Made by a program: the position numbers and the translations under genes. Source: Scleromitrula shiraiana (Eukaryota; Ascomycota; Leotiomycetes; Helotiales; Sclerotiniaceae). From it: a DNA stretch of 64,000 nt. Below the pieces are notes generated by a model. The model made no database searches. It was not told where the DNA came from and worked only from the letters and a program-made list of their open reading frames with translations. Positions 31,862 through 44,243 of this stretch are shown in pieces. Position 1 is the first letter of the stretch. Each line of letters begins with the position of its first letter. The stretch lies in the NCBI GenBank assembly GCA_028455995.1, contig JABELC010000001.1:4204501-4268500 (forward strand), read 5' to 3'.

Positions 31862-33383
31862 TCACAATCTGTTCAACTTGCATCGCTTGCATGCCCTGAG
31901 GCTACATTGACGACATTCGTAAATAAAAAACCTGAGGTGATTATTACATTCTTCACAATCATGGGCCCCACGAACTGAGCGCCATCTGGAATGTTCGCAT
32001 TCATGGTTCTCCTGGAGATTCTGCACCGCTGTTGCAACCAAAGCTTCTCTTGCAGCTTGATTGATAGCGTCGCCTCTTGTCGCGTCTCTTCCAAAACCTA
32101 TCGCGTTTGTTGGGAGCTGTCCAGGCACGCTGCCAAGCGTCTGGTATGGACGATCAAGGAGTCGATGTTCGGGTCTTCGGTCGATAATCTCGTTTGCACG
32201 AATGACCAAACGACGCTCATCCCATTGCTCACACCTGCAAGTCTTCCATTTGAGCCCACAGACGTAACAGAATTGAGCTCCACAACGACAACTGCCGTTC
32301 ACCAAGTATTAGTATACAATCATAAGCAACAAGAACATCAATTAATTTGCAAGCATACCTCATATGATTACAGCCGTACTGTATTTCAACCATGCTCCAA
32401 CAGGCATGACATCTTTGCCACCCGCTTTCCCTAGCAATCTCGAGAACCTGTTGTAAAGCTGCATCATTCGGACAATCTCCAGTATGTGCTGTTGCCCTGC
32501 AAAGCGTGCATGTTCGTGTGCCACATTTAGAGCAAGTAGCTATCTCGTCGATGATGTTCTTTGGGTTGACAAATGCGGAACAAGTTTTCAAGCAGCAATA
32601 TGTTCTATTCGGAGTTTCGTATTCGATTTTTTTCTCTTCAAACGCAAGTACCAAATCAGAGTTGAGTAAAAACTGCACACTCTTTAGAGGAATGACCTCG
32701 CTGCAGCAGCGTGGGGGAAACAATGATTCGTCTGTCATTGACAATGCGAAAAGTTGTTCGACGCAGCCGCGGCAGTATGCATGATGACAAGCCCCAGGAA
32801 CCTGGATTACTTGAGTTGATACGAAATTGTCCTCGCAAACCACACAACTTTTCAAGGAGGTTCTGGTCGCCGCCCAAGTGGAAGATTCTGGGTTTTCTTC
32901 TACCTCATTTCCAAAATCGTCATCCATTCTTTCACTTCCGCTACCAGAATTGTACAAAACCATTCTTGCCATAAGCTCGTCGTCCAAAACTTGTGTCCCC
33001 TCTACATTCGTTGGTGGAGCTACCAATGCTCTGCTTTCCATTCCAGATCGCCCCGACAAGCGAAGGGCCAATTCACGATCCCTCGCAATACCGTCTTCTC
33101 GAGAAAGTGTATCCATCAAAATTGGTCCATCACTTTCAACTGCCAATGCAATGCTTCTGGTCATGCGTTTGTCATCCAATACCAGACATGCTCTTTCTAG
33201 TTCTTGCTTCTGAAGCTCGAACGCGAGGTTTTCATCCGATACTTCACCTTCTCGACCTTTGCCTTTCGCTCTCAAATTCGACAAATGGGCTTCGGTGTCT
33301 TGGAGTTGTATTTGTATGATTGTATGAATCGTCCGCTCATCAATACCCTCCAATCTAAGATTGTCCAGAACTGTGCAGGCCAT
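31862..33383 (-). CDS. RBR (RING-IBR-RING) E3 ubiquitin ligase
   Basis: 484 residues from exons 32359? to 33383 and 31862-32291, joined across a 67-bp intron (32292-32358) with matching phase. RING1 starts at about residue 187 (CVVCEDNF, then CHHAYCRGCVEQL). The IBR contains CCLKTCSAF and CSKCGTRTCTLC. RING2 is split by the intron: RCHACWSMVEIQYGCNHM, then CRCGAQFCYVCG. The Cys in GCNHM corresponds to the catalytic Cys that carries ubiquitin as a thioester in RBR ligases. The C-terminal tail keeps a Cys-rich region ending CRQCSLRACKRCKLNRL, common in fungal members. The first ATG is at 33383; the frame upstream reads only TTG. The exact substrate is unknown. Confidence 0.9.
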
Positions 33384-34772
33384 TTTGACCTCTAAGTTCA
33401 ACTGATCCCGAGTTAATAATCAAGGTCGAGGAGATTTCGATTTTAGCTAATGTGGAATTAAATTCAGGAAAGTTTGTGCTTGTATAAGTAACTATAGTTG
33501 CAAAAGCAATTCTATTGTATGCAATACGAAAAGGAATTATTCAGACATGGTAGTGCTTGATTGCAAAGAGTCTTGATGTGCAAGAGGTAAGAAGCCTGTA
33601 CCAAAAGTTTCTTGTTCAGGTTCAAATGACTACAAGCAGTTTTCGAAAGTTTGTGAAGAGTGTGCCATTATTCATTGTTCCTCATGTTGTATAAACGAAT
33701 AGGACAGCTGCTCTAAATCTAGATTCATTTATTACTACCTTTGTAGAACAATTCACTTGATTGCTCACATTTTTGCTCACATTTTTGCGATTGGCAACCA
33801 GAACAGGTGACGGCACTTTAAGATCCGACTACTATCATTTTCAAGGTTATAGACAATAGTCCTGGAATTCGGTATTGGGTATCAACCTTAGGGATGAGGA
33901 TGTTATTATGTAATAATAGCTATATAGTTTACTTAATAATTAAATAATTTGCACGTACAAACTTTTGATTTTGTTACCGAGCTAGGCGCATACTATGTAG
34001 GTGAGTTCATACATGATCTATATACAAGTCTGGATAGTAGCTATGAATTATTAGTTGTCCAACTCGATATTCCAAATGTGAACCTATGGTTGAATTAATT
34101 TTTATTTATAGATCCCGCAAATGTCAGCTAGAACTATCGAACTCAAATGGTTCAGAATCCCATTAACATTAATTAATTCACAAACTTATGTTAACTCCAT
34201 TCTCTTTCAGAAGTTGTATTTTCAGGGCTATTAACTACAACTTGGTGTGCCAATATCAAAACAAATGCACCTTAAATCTGAGATTCTATCTACTGAAAAA
34301 CATCTACTGTCCATTCGATTAACAAAGATTAATTGGTGTGCCATATTCACATCATGCAAAACAACATAATCTAAATAGCTATATCTCTTTAAAACTCATG
34401 CGTTATATCGTTGTATCGTTGTATCGTTATGCAAACACATCAACGGGGCCCTAGGCATCTAAACATATCAAAATCAGAGCAAATAATCCAAAGTTATCCT
34501 GAAACTTCTTTTACTAACATTCACTCATCCTCTTCTACGTAACAAGAATATTAAAACTCACCTTTGACTTATTGATTTATTATTATTTACTTACCTTCTT
34601 TGTCTTTAAGATTCACAATTTTTGTTTCTGCATTCAAATATTAATCGACGCGTCTTCTTTTCTCCATCTAGATATAATCAACTTGCCTTTCCACATTCCC
34701 TCTACTTTCATCCTAACTTCGCAACACGTCGACCTTTTGAACGTTATCTAATTTGCATCCAGTTTAATAGCA
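33384..34772. other. Intergenic region upstream of the sacsin-like gene
   Basis: No gene is seen in 1.4 kb. A CT-rich and AT-rich leader precedes the ATG at 34773. A small direct repeat, cgttgtat-cgttgtat-cgtta, lies at about 34410-34430. Confidence 0.4.
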
Positions 34773-37700
34773 ATGGCTTCTAAGATAAAATCTTTGACCA
34801 ACAAAGCTCAGCGGCAGAGTATAACTAATGCTCTCAAAAATATATGCCGTGATTATCCTGCTGGCGGTGCAATTTTAAGAGAGCTTCTCCAGAACGCCGA
34901 CGATGCTAGAGCTTCTGAAGTGGTAGGGTCTCCATTCTCTTTCGAATACCATCAATTGTTCTAACTTGATTCGTAGAAATTCTTTCTTGATGACGATTAT
35001 TACGAAACTGAAAATCTGCTGGATCCTAAATTGGCTCAATATCAAGGCCCAGCTCTTCTTGCATACAACAATGCGGTCTTTCAAGACAAGGATTTTGAAA
35101 GGATTTCACGTGTTGGAGATTCTCTCAAATTTGCAGACGGCTCCACCACCGGAAAATTTGGTAGAGGTTTCAATTCTGTGAGTACGATGTTTAATTTTCA
35201 CCTTACACCCTTCCACCTTACTAACTATCAATAGGTGTATAACTGGACAGACTCACCCTCAATTGTCTCACGGGATCGATTCCTTATATTAGCTCCCCTT
35301 CAATTGACTCCCCCCAACGGAGAAATCCATGACTTCGTGTTGAACTCAGAGGAACAAGAGATTCATAACCATCTGTCTGCCTTCGGAAAGCTTCTGCCTT
35401 CTTTGAATCAACCTCTCGATGGCACTATCATCCGAATACTAATGCGGACAGAAATACAAGCGAAAGAGAGCGAGATTTCGAATCGACAAATGAGTGTGGC
35501 AGAAATGGCGAAGGTACTGGAGAATTTTGCCCATGAGTTTTCCAATGGCGGATTGCTATTTATGAAGCATGTGGTTAAGATCAGCATCTTTTCCAATATA
35601 TCTGGGCCAATCGAGATCAAAGTTCTCAATACCGAAGATGTCCTCTCGTAAGCTTTCATTAATTATTCTCCATCAGGCGGCTTTGCTAATTATTTCGTAG
35701 GCACAAGAATATGGTCAACAACGCAATTATCAACACATTGAAAACCCCATCATATACTTTTGACAGCACGTTTGAAGTCTCGATTGGGTATCAATTCCGT
35801 GGAGAAATGATTCGAATTGACTTCATGGTGCACCACAGCATCCGCGGCCAGTCAATGAGCAGAGATATTCTTGATTGAAGTAGGGCGCAGAAACTTGTAC
35901 CTTGGGTAGCAGTGGCTGCACGATTATCGGTAAGTTATCTATTTTCAACGTCGATATAATCCAGATGAATCTGCGAACGTCTTGCAATAATTAGGGAATA
36001 AAGAATTCTTATCTGGCTTCAAGACTGACTAGTCAACAGGAAGAGAAAGATGTTTCGAAACTGCAAGGCTCTTTATTTACTGTGATGCCGTTGCATATTT
36101 CAATCAACCAACCGGTCTTTATACACGGCCAATTTAGTATTTCGCCAGATCGTGCTAGGCTATATCAGTCTCAGGATAGCAGTTCACAAGACCATTCTCC
36201 CGCAAAGTGGAATGAGTGGTTGTTTGATGACCCGATCCCATTTGCTTGGAGCAAACTTTTGTGTGGATTGGCTTCCTCGTTTCCAGAGAAATCATTTTTT
36301 CACCATTGGCCCCACAAAGTTGATACCAATAATTTCTCGAGCAATATTTTGACCAAAGTTCTTGATATCATCCAGAGAAATTCCCTACCTGTATGGCACA
36401 CCAATACAGGATATGTTACGGCAACCTTGGGTCTCTTAGCAACAGGATCTGAGCCAGAGAATCTCAAACTAGCATTATGTGATGCACTAATGCCCATTGT
36501 TTATGTTCCACCTGGGCTACAAATTTATGCAAATCGTATCTTTTCAAATCGTCAATTGCAACCACAAACTCTGTGTCAATTTCTGGATAATAAGAACGAT
36601 CAAGTTTCGAGTTGGGGCCAATTTACAAAACAAACAATTCTTGAATATCTAATTTTTGTTCTTGGGTCGTCTGAATACGGAAAGTCTCTAGAGCTATTTC
36701 CTTTTGAAGATGGCACCTACCGGTCGATCAATAATCACGTTGCTTTTGTACACCGTGATGAATTTGACGCCGATCTATTCCGTCTTGGCTCGAATCACAA
36801 TCTCGATCTTGGAAAGTTTTCAGGTGATACTTTGCATGCTCTGAAGCAACGACCGTCAACATCTGTGGTACACTCTCATATCCGCTATCGCTCAGCAAGC
36901 GATGTCCGTGATTACGCTCTAACTTATGAGTTTTCAAAATTCAACCAAAGTGACAACGTGGTCAATTTGAATCTAGATGGAGTTAAATTCGTCACCAAAA
37001 TCTGGTCTTGGATGGACAAGCATAGAGTGGACATTTTAGATGAATGCATTTCCCCCCTTTGGCTATTACCAATTTCCAATGGCAAATATAGAAAGCTCAA
37101 GTCTACTGAACATTGCGTATTGTTTCCGCCCTCTGGTCCTATGGGTGACATCTTGCAAAAGTTGGGAGAGTCTGACATTAGCTCTGTTGAGCCTGTGCTT
37201 CTCATCCATATGGCAGGGCTAACTCCGAATTACCTATCCTTATTGAAAACTACCAAAGTTGGAGCTGAATTAAAAATACTTGACGGCGAAAAGCTCCATG
37301 TTTTGTTAGCTTGGATCGCAAAAGTTGATACTGCTGTTGAAGAGATGACCGATGCAGATAAGGATGTTTTGTTGAGGTACATTGCGAGCTTGCTCCAAAA
37401 AAAGTTAGATTCACCGTTTATCCAAGACAACATATCAAACCTACACAAGCTACAGATATTCCGCAATCTAGAGCTGACGGACGCAAACAACAAACTGTAC
37501 GTTATAAAGCGAGCTAACTTCTGACACATGCTAACATTCTTATCAAAGATCACCATGGATTCGACTTGACGCTCGCCGTATACAGATTGGTGTTCTCGAT
37601 GCAACAATTGTCTCCCTCCCAAGATTCAGGGATTTTCAATTTCTAGACGCACACACCGAAGAAGTCCAAAGTATCCTCCAATATCAGAACATCGGTGTTT

Positions 37701-40700
37701 GCAAACACACACTTGATATCATAAAAGATCATCTTGTTCCCGCCTGGCAAAATAAGCAAAACTGTCTGTGGACTTTAACATCCAGAGAACAAACTGCAGA
37801 AATCATGCTTCGATCTTATTCTGTTCTACCGAATCACTTGCGAGCAGACATCGCTGCTCTGCCAATAATTCCAACTCAGTGTATCAACGGGACAATCACC
37901 TCAAGATTTGCTGTTGCATCAGCTCTGATCGACCCTTCTGCATCTGATTTGAAGGACCTATTCTTTGAAGATGAGGCAGTATTACCAACAGATGCGTCCT
38001 ATAAAAAGTTCGAGTATATTTTCAAATATTGCGGATTGAGGACGGTCATCAATGAACATCTTGCGTACGAACGTGCAGGAAAGTTCGCAAATAGTTCTCA
38101 GTGTATTAAGGAGGTACATGATCGTGCAGTCAAACTTCTGCAATCTGCTTGTCGATGGCCTGAAGCAACGGTGACAACTGCTAAGCATAATCAATTTCGA
38201 AATTTAAAATGGCTACCGGTTACTCTCCCAGATGGTGCGAATGTACTGAGAAGCCCGAATGAATGCCGTGGTATTGAAGATCATCTACTCGCATGCTTTG
38301 AACTTCCAATACTTCAGTTTGCTGTATCATCTAGCTGGCGTAGATGTCTTGGATGGGAAAAGCCTTTGTCCAACGAAGTTTTGCTTTCCCAGCTCAATCA
38401 GGGTATCGTTAAAGAGGATCGTGCTGTAGTCGATGCTGTACTCCTATATCTCAGAGCTTATTCAAGAACCGAGTCTGTTTTAAAGGAACTCAATCGACTT
38501 CGCTGTGTATTGATTGATAACGATGTCTTCGTAAATTCTTCTCGGGCATTCTTTTCTGGATGTGCCAATCTCAGTCCATACATTGGAAATATTGACAAGG
38601 CTTTCGGCAAGGATCACGGCTATATCTTGAAAGCAATTGGAGTCCGAAAAGCCCCAGAAGCAAAAGATATTCTCACGGTCCAGAATCAGATTGAATCTTT
38701 AGGCTATCCATTCAAAAACACGGATATAGAAGTTTTATTGGAAACTATCTCGTTGGCTAGTAAATTTGATAGAAGTTCTCTGATTGGCTTGAAAATCCTG
38801 GATCAGGATGAGATTCTTTGTCCGATTGAGGACATAACTTACAATGATGAACCTCTTCTATCTGATTCTTTCGTGGGGAAAGTTAGATTCACTAATTCTC
38901 GCATATCGCATCAAATAGCCAAGAAGTTATCTATCGAACCGCTCAGTGAAAAATTAAGCAAAGGAGCGTTACAACTTGCAGACAATGACGATGAAGAGGA
39001 CTTTTTCCAGCGCGAGAAAATTACTACGAGTATATCTGATACTTTAGACAGATACCCGGTAAATACAACATTTAAGGAATACGTTGCCAACGCAGATGAT
39101 ACAGATAATGTGACCAAAGTATATTGGCTACTGGATGATAGAAATCACGCCACGGACAATCTGCTTAGTGATGAGATGAAAGACTTGCAAGGACCGGCTC
39201 TTTTGGTATACAATGACGGAGGTGAGTAATGCTCTTCAATTATTTTGATCTACTAACAAACGGCCGTCCTTAGTTTTCAGTGAAGCAGATTTTGAAGGTC
39301 TCAAAGATGTGGGGAGAGGTAGTAAGCGACAGGACGAATCCAAAATTGGCCAGTTCGGTCGAGGTTCACAAACGATGTTTCATTGGACAGATGTCCCGAT
39401 GATACTTTCTGGTAGTTATTTACTTATTTTAGAGTATGTATCATGGTGTCTTAAACTTGCCGGCGTCATAGCTAACTAATCTTCTAGCCCACTGCAGAGA
39501 AGTCTTCAGTTTGACTATCGCCGGCAAGCACGTAAACCAGGAGTCAAGATATTGTTGACAAAACTTCGAGAAGCACACCCCAATCAATTGGCTGCATTCC
39601 AAGACCTTTGGGATTATGATATTGATTTGGACTACTTCAACGGCACTATTTTTCGATTTCCATTACGAAAACGTTCGTCCCCATTGAGGGAAAACACAGA
39701 GCCTTTCGATGTTGAAATAGTCCGTACTCACTTGCATGCCTTCTTTGATGAAGCAAGAATTTCGCTATTGTTTTTGAGAAGAGTCAAGGCTATCACTTTC
39801 AAGCAACAGTCAGCAGAAGATATAACTTGGTCTGTGAAAGAGCAAGAGCCCTTAGATTTGCCACTATCGAAATGGAAAACATGCAGTTTCTCAAAGTTTG
39901 TCGACGGAGATACCTCCATTTCAGGTGATGACAAGTGGTATATTCACCTGGAAACTGAAAATAGCGCAAACATCCCTGATCATCTCAAGCAACATCAGTC
40001 CAGAGTGGTCAAAAACATAGGGTTTGGGTTTGCTGCTTTGGTATCAACGGAGGACATCAATACTCTGCCTATACCAAAAATATTTAGCACCCTGCCATTA
40101 CCCATACTTTCAAACCTACCAGTGCATATTCACGCGACTTTTTCCCTTTCTGGCGATAGGCGATCACTTATCACAAGTGGAGAATCAGCTGAGTCTTACG
40201 GTTCAGAATGGAATTCTTGGCTTTTGAAAGAGAAGTTACCGGATGCTTACTACAACTTTCTTGTAGGCCTTGGTCAGGAGCTCGGTGAACAGAATATTAC
40301 AGAGGTATTTAAGTTTTGGCCTCACAAAGCTCCTCCTACAGGCGGCTGCTCCGAGCAATTGTATCAGTCTTTCTGGGAAAAGCTCCCACACTCTTCTGCT
40401 AAGCTCTATCCGAGAGCAAGATCAGCTTCTAATCCGAGCGACTTTAGCCCGATGACTATCACTGAGGCTATTTTTGACTTTCTTAAGCCTTCCAATTCTA
40501 AGGCAATGGCCCCTTTGCTTCAGGACTTGATACCAAACCTTGCGACTAAGATTCCTCAAAACGTATCAAACCAGCTGAAGAAATTGGATCTACGATCTGT
40601 GGATGGTGTTATGCTGAGGAAGCTCTTCAAATCCGAGGAAGCCAGCGAATGCTTACTAAAGCTAACGAAGCAAAACAGCTTATTATTGGCTGCTGTCTTT

Positions 40701-43479
40701 GATGTTGCTATTTCTAGTGATCAAGAACAACTCGATGATCTAGATGGCTGCAAGATCTTACCACTCGAAAATGGCTCGTTGGGAAAATTGGGTCTTTTGA
40801 AAGATACATCCGAAGCTCAGTACTACTACGTCGCCAGTGATTCAGTGATGAATTTGTTTAAGTTTGCTGGAAACCTCTTCGTATCACGACAGCTTAAGAA
40901 AGCTATCAGTAAGTGGAGCGATGGGAGAGGCTTGTTAACTCATCTTATCAATCATCAAGGATTAAATGTTAAGCGTATGTCTTTCGATGATATACCAAAA
41001 GTTATGACACTCCGAACTCATCGACCAAAACAACACACTTCGGAAGCAGACAGGTGGTTGAGAGATTTCTGGATTTATTGGAATGCGAACTGGCACGATA
41101 GTTCACCCATTACTTTGAAACATGATATGTTTATAGGCCAGCCTCTGTTCAAAAGCATTCAGCCTTCTGGTATTATGTATCATGAGTTTTCTGAGCTGGA
41201 CAAGCTTCCTGCTATCATCATGCCTACTTGCGATGACCAGAAGAAGCTTTGCGATAGCATTGTGGGTTTAAGTGCTCTCCATAAAGACTACATGCCTACT
41301 TCGATGTCTTCCTCGGAGAATTCCTTGGATAAAAAGCATTCTTTCGATCGTTTTATTACTTCATTAAGAATTATACTTGATAAGAACTGTTCTATATTGA
41401 AGGTTTTGTATCCTAAGGTTGCTATGACAAATCATGTTGGGCGACACTTAGTCGATGAAGCCGCACTTAAGGTATTTCAACAACTTCTTCCCATAGGACT
41501 ATTTCGTGTCGATGGCTAATCTGAAAGTTTAGACTCTACGGCAACTTATCATAAAACATATTCTCTCCGAACCTAACGATTATCATCTGAGAAGTACCAT
41601 GGCTATACTGCCTGTCTGACCGAGTTACCCCTGCCCAGGATTAGTAGTAAATTATCTCTCTGCAAAGGAGGCTTATTTCACCAAACATACAAACCTTTTA
41701 GTGCCGTGGGGTGCTAAGCTTGAAAAATTCATCGACCCTGCCTTAGATATGACGGCTTCAGCAGAATTACAGAGATGTATCACATTGTTAGGCATGACGG
41801 AAGTGAGTGCCGAGGAAATGGTTTTGCAGTACTCGTTACGAAATTTACCCCGTAAATTGGATGAAAGTGTACAATCATTTTACGAAAGCTTCATAGAAAC
41901 TATAGCTGAACCGGCTACGTTCAATGGGTTCCCTCTCATAACCTCAACACTAACGCAGCATCACTTAGCGGAGGATGAAAACAATGATATGCACCGTGCT
42001 CTGGATTTGTTTGACCACGAAGATCGTATATTCCAAGCTGCTTTCGAGGGTAGCAATATCCATTTTCTTCACAAAAACGTTCGGGGATATAACAGTATGT
42101 GGAAGAAAATCGGCCTTCGTCATAGGAATCAAGGCTGCGTTGATCCAGAAGACTATTCCAAGTGTCTCCAAGCTATCAAGAGTGTCATCTCAGCTAGCGA
42201 TTATCTGACTCTGACAGATCCTACGAGCAAAATTCATCTTCGAATGTCAACTGTCCTTGAACCTCTGATTACAACAAGTTCTGCAACTCATAGATTAAGT
42301 CGCAATGAATGGTCCATGATCCGAGAGGAAGAAGTGTTCCTAGTTGTCAAGGACCATCGTCGCGAGCCGCTTTATCGACAAAAGAAGATGACCCAAATTT
42401 CTTCCAGATGCCAAACCAAATCACTCAGTAGAATTGTCTTCTATCAATATGCCGCTGTATGTTGGAGCCAGCGTTCTTTCGTCTATCTCGAACCCACTCG
42501 CGAAGTCTTGAATAAGAGCGGTATCAGTGGCTGCCCGCATTTAAAGGACGTATGGAAACACCTACGTTTCTTGATGAACATTTCAAAAGAAATTGGTCGT
42601 AGCGACCTACCAAACTTCATACACGATCTTTATTGTACCTACGACTATTTGCAAGAACATCTAGATACCAGTACCAAGATGTTCAAGACCTTTGAAGATG
42701 AGTTTACGAAAAGCACTCTCTGGCTCAATCTTGACACAACCGACGTCAGTAGCATATCTATCGAAGAAATCCGAGAATCTTGGACTCCTATCCAGCATCT
42801 TCTTCTCATTAGTTCAGTTGATGCCGGTCCTCTCAAGTGTATTCGACGAAGTTTGATGCCGTATGAGAAATTGCTTAGGGATCTTGGTTGTAACTCTGTG
42901 CATCATCCAACCTTGGAAACACTCGAAGAATGCTCCCCACATTCTCTTGGAAACACGCTTCGAGAGATGAGAAAGAATAAAAAGATGGTTGATATTGTGT
43001 TTGTTGCAGAAGGCGTTCATTATTCGGCTCATAAAAACGTTTTAGCTGCCGCTTCCACATATTGCCAAGGGGCTTTTTCCGGCGGTTGGTCCAACGATGG
43101 TGTAATAACCCTCGATGAGTTGACATCCCATACTCTCTCCATACTCATCGACTCGGCCTATGAGGAGCTTATTGATTGGGCCGAATTGACCGTAGATGAA
43201 AACCAAATTCCCGCAGATATCGATGATAGAGACCAGAAACTCGGCCTCCTTCTAGATCTTCACAAAGGCGCAGATTATTGGGGTATGGCAGCATTGGCTA
43301 ATCTTGTCGAGACAAAACTGCTCCATCAGTTTAGGCTATTGATTAGATTGGACAATGTGAGGGACTCTCAGAGAATAGCTGCTGCTGTTAATGCAAAGGC
43401 CTTTGAGGGAGCTTGTGCCAAATTTTGTTCGCAAAACAAGGCACCCCTCAAAGAGTATGAGGAAGCATCAAGGAATTGA
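34773..43479 (+). CDS. Giant sacsin-like HSP90-type ATPase protein with C-terminal BTB domain; two in-frame TGA codons
   Basis: Nine exons: 34773-34922, 34977-35177, 35235-35647, 35701-35929, 36040-37496, 37549-39221, 39274-39433, 39488-41471 and 41533-43479. All phases agree, giving 2738 codons with the stop. Repeat 1 holds a GHKL/HSP90-like ATPase with the N-box RELLQNADDA (residues about 36-45) and the glycine box TGKFGRGFNSVYNWTD. Repeat 2 starts near 39050 with EYVANADDT and IGQFGRGSQTMFHWTD. This paired layout is that of sacsin (SIRPT) repeats, whose vertebrate member is a chaperone-related protein. A BTB/POZ-like domain (VDIVFVAEGVHYSAHKNVLA) occupies about residues 2570-2680 and could link to cullin-3. 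TGA replaces an expected Trp codon at 35876-35878 and 41617-41619. The gene is therefore either recently inactivated, carries sequencing errors, or uses weak in-frame introns there. Function in fungi is unknown. Confidence 0.8.
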
Positions 43480-44243
43480 ATAATGCCAGTTTTTTAATTA
43501 CTCAAAACCGCAAAGGCATGTGGGTTGAGATGACATATAGGAACAACTTCTTCATCTTGAAGCACCTCAAGCATTTATATTTCCCGAGCAATAGGACATG
43601 TGTGCAAACAGAAGATGAAACGGGCTGTTACATAGAATGGATCTTTTACCAGGGAGATGGTGTTTTGATTTTCTTTGATCTTGACGATATTATGGAAGGA
43701 GGAATGGATTAAGTATTTACTAAAGGAATGGCACATTCAATTTTCTATGGCCCTAAGTTTATTGCGAGGAGATGAGATATGAGATGCTTATGATAATGAG
43801 GAGAGACTAAGCAATGACCTAGTTCTTTCAATATGATATAATTTGATAGAATAATTGAAGATGGGAAATAAATCACTTTTTAAGCACATTTTACTGCATG
43901 AAATAAAATCAATACTAATAGTGGAAAGTTTTGCTATGTAGTAAACATCTTCGGCTAACAAAATCTATGTAATAATATCCTAACCAGTACGATCATGCTT
44001 AATAGATAGATATGAATCCCGTTGTAATACCCTATCGACAACAGAGCTTATTCTCTCAGACTACCCCATTTGAATCCCATATTCCCACTTCCCTCAGCTT
44101 TACCATAACTTTATCGCCGATGATGTAGCCCTCAATTCCCTATGCGGAGTTCCATGAAATCAATCTTATTCTTCTTGATCTCTTGTTGCCGAGGTATATC
44201 TCTATAGGATCATATCTAGTGGCATGCTCATTCTCCTATTCTT
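43480..44243. other. Convergent intergenic region
   Basis: 3' flanks of the sacsin-like and JmjC genes. The frame at 43476-43712 has no ATG start and no domain. Confidence 0.4.

Noticed and set aside
35827..35889. 63-nt in-frame GTGCAC...GCGCAG segment as a certain intron
   Set aside because: The donor is poor and the segment itself reads like conserved coding sequence leading into KLVPWVAVAARLS; left as one explanation for the TGA only.
43476..43712. 78-residue frame right after the sacsin-like gene
   Set aside because: It begins with TTG overlapping the stop of the upstream gene and shows no domain.
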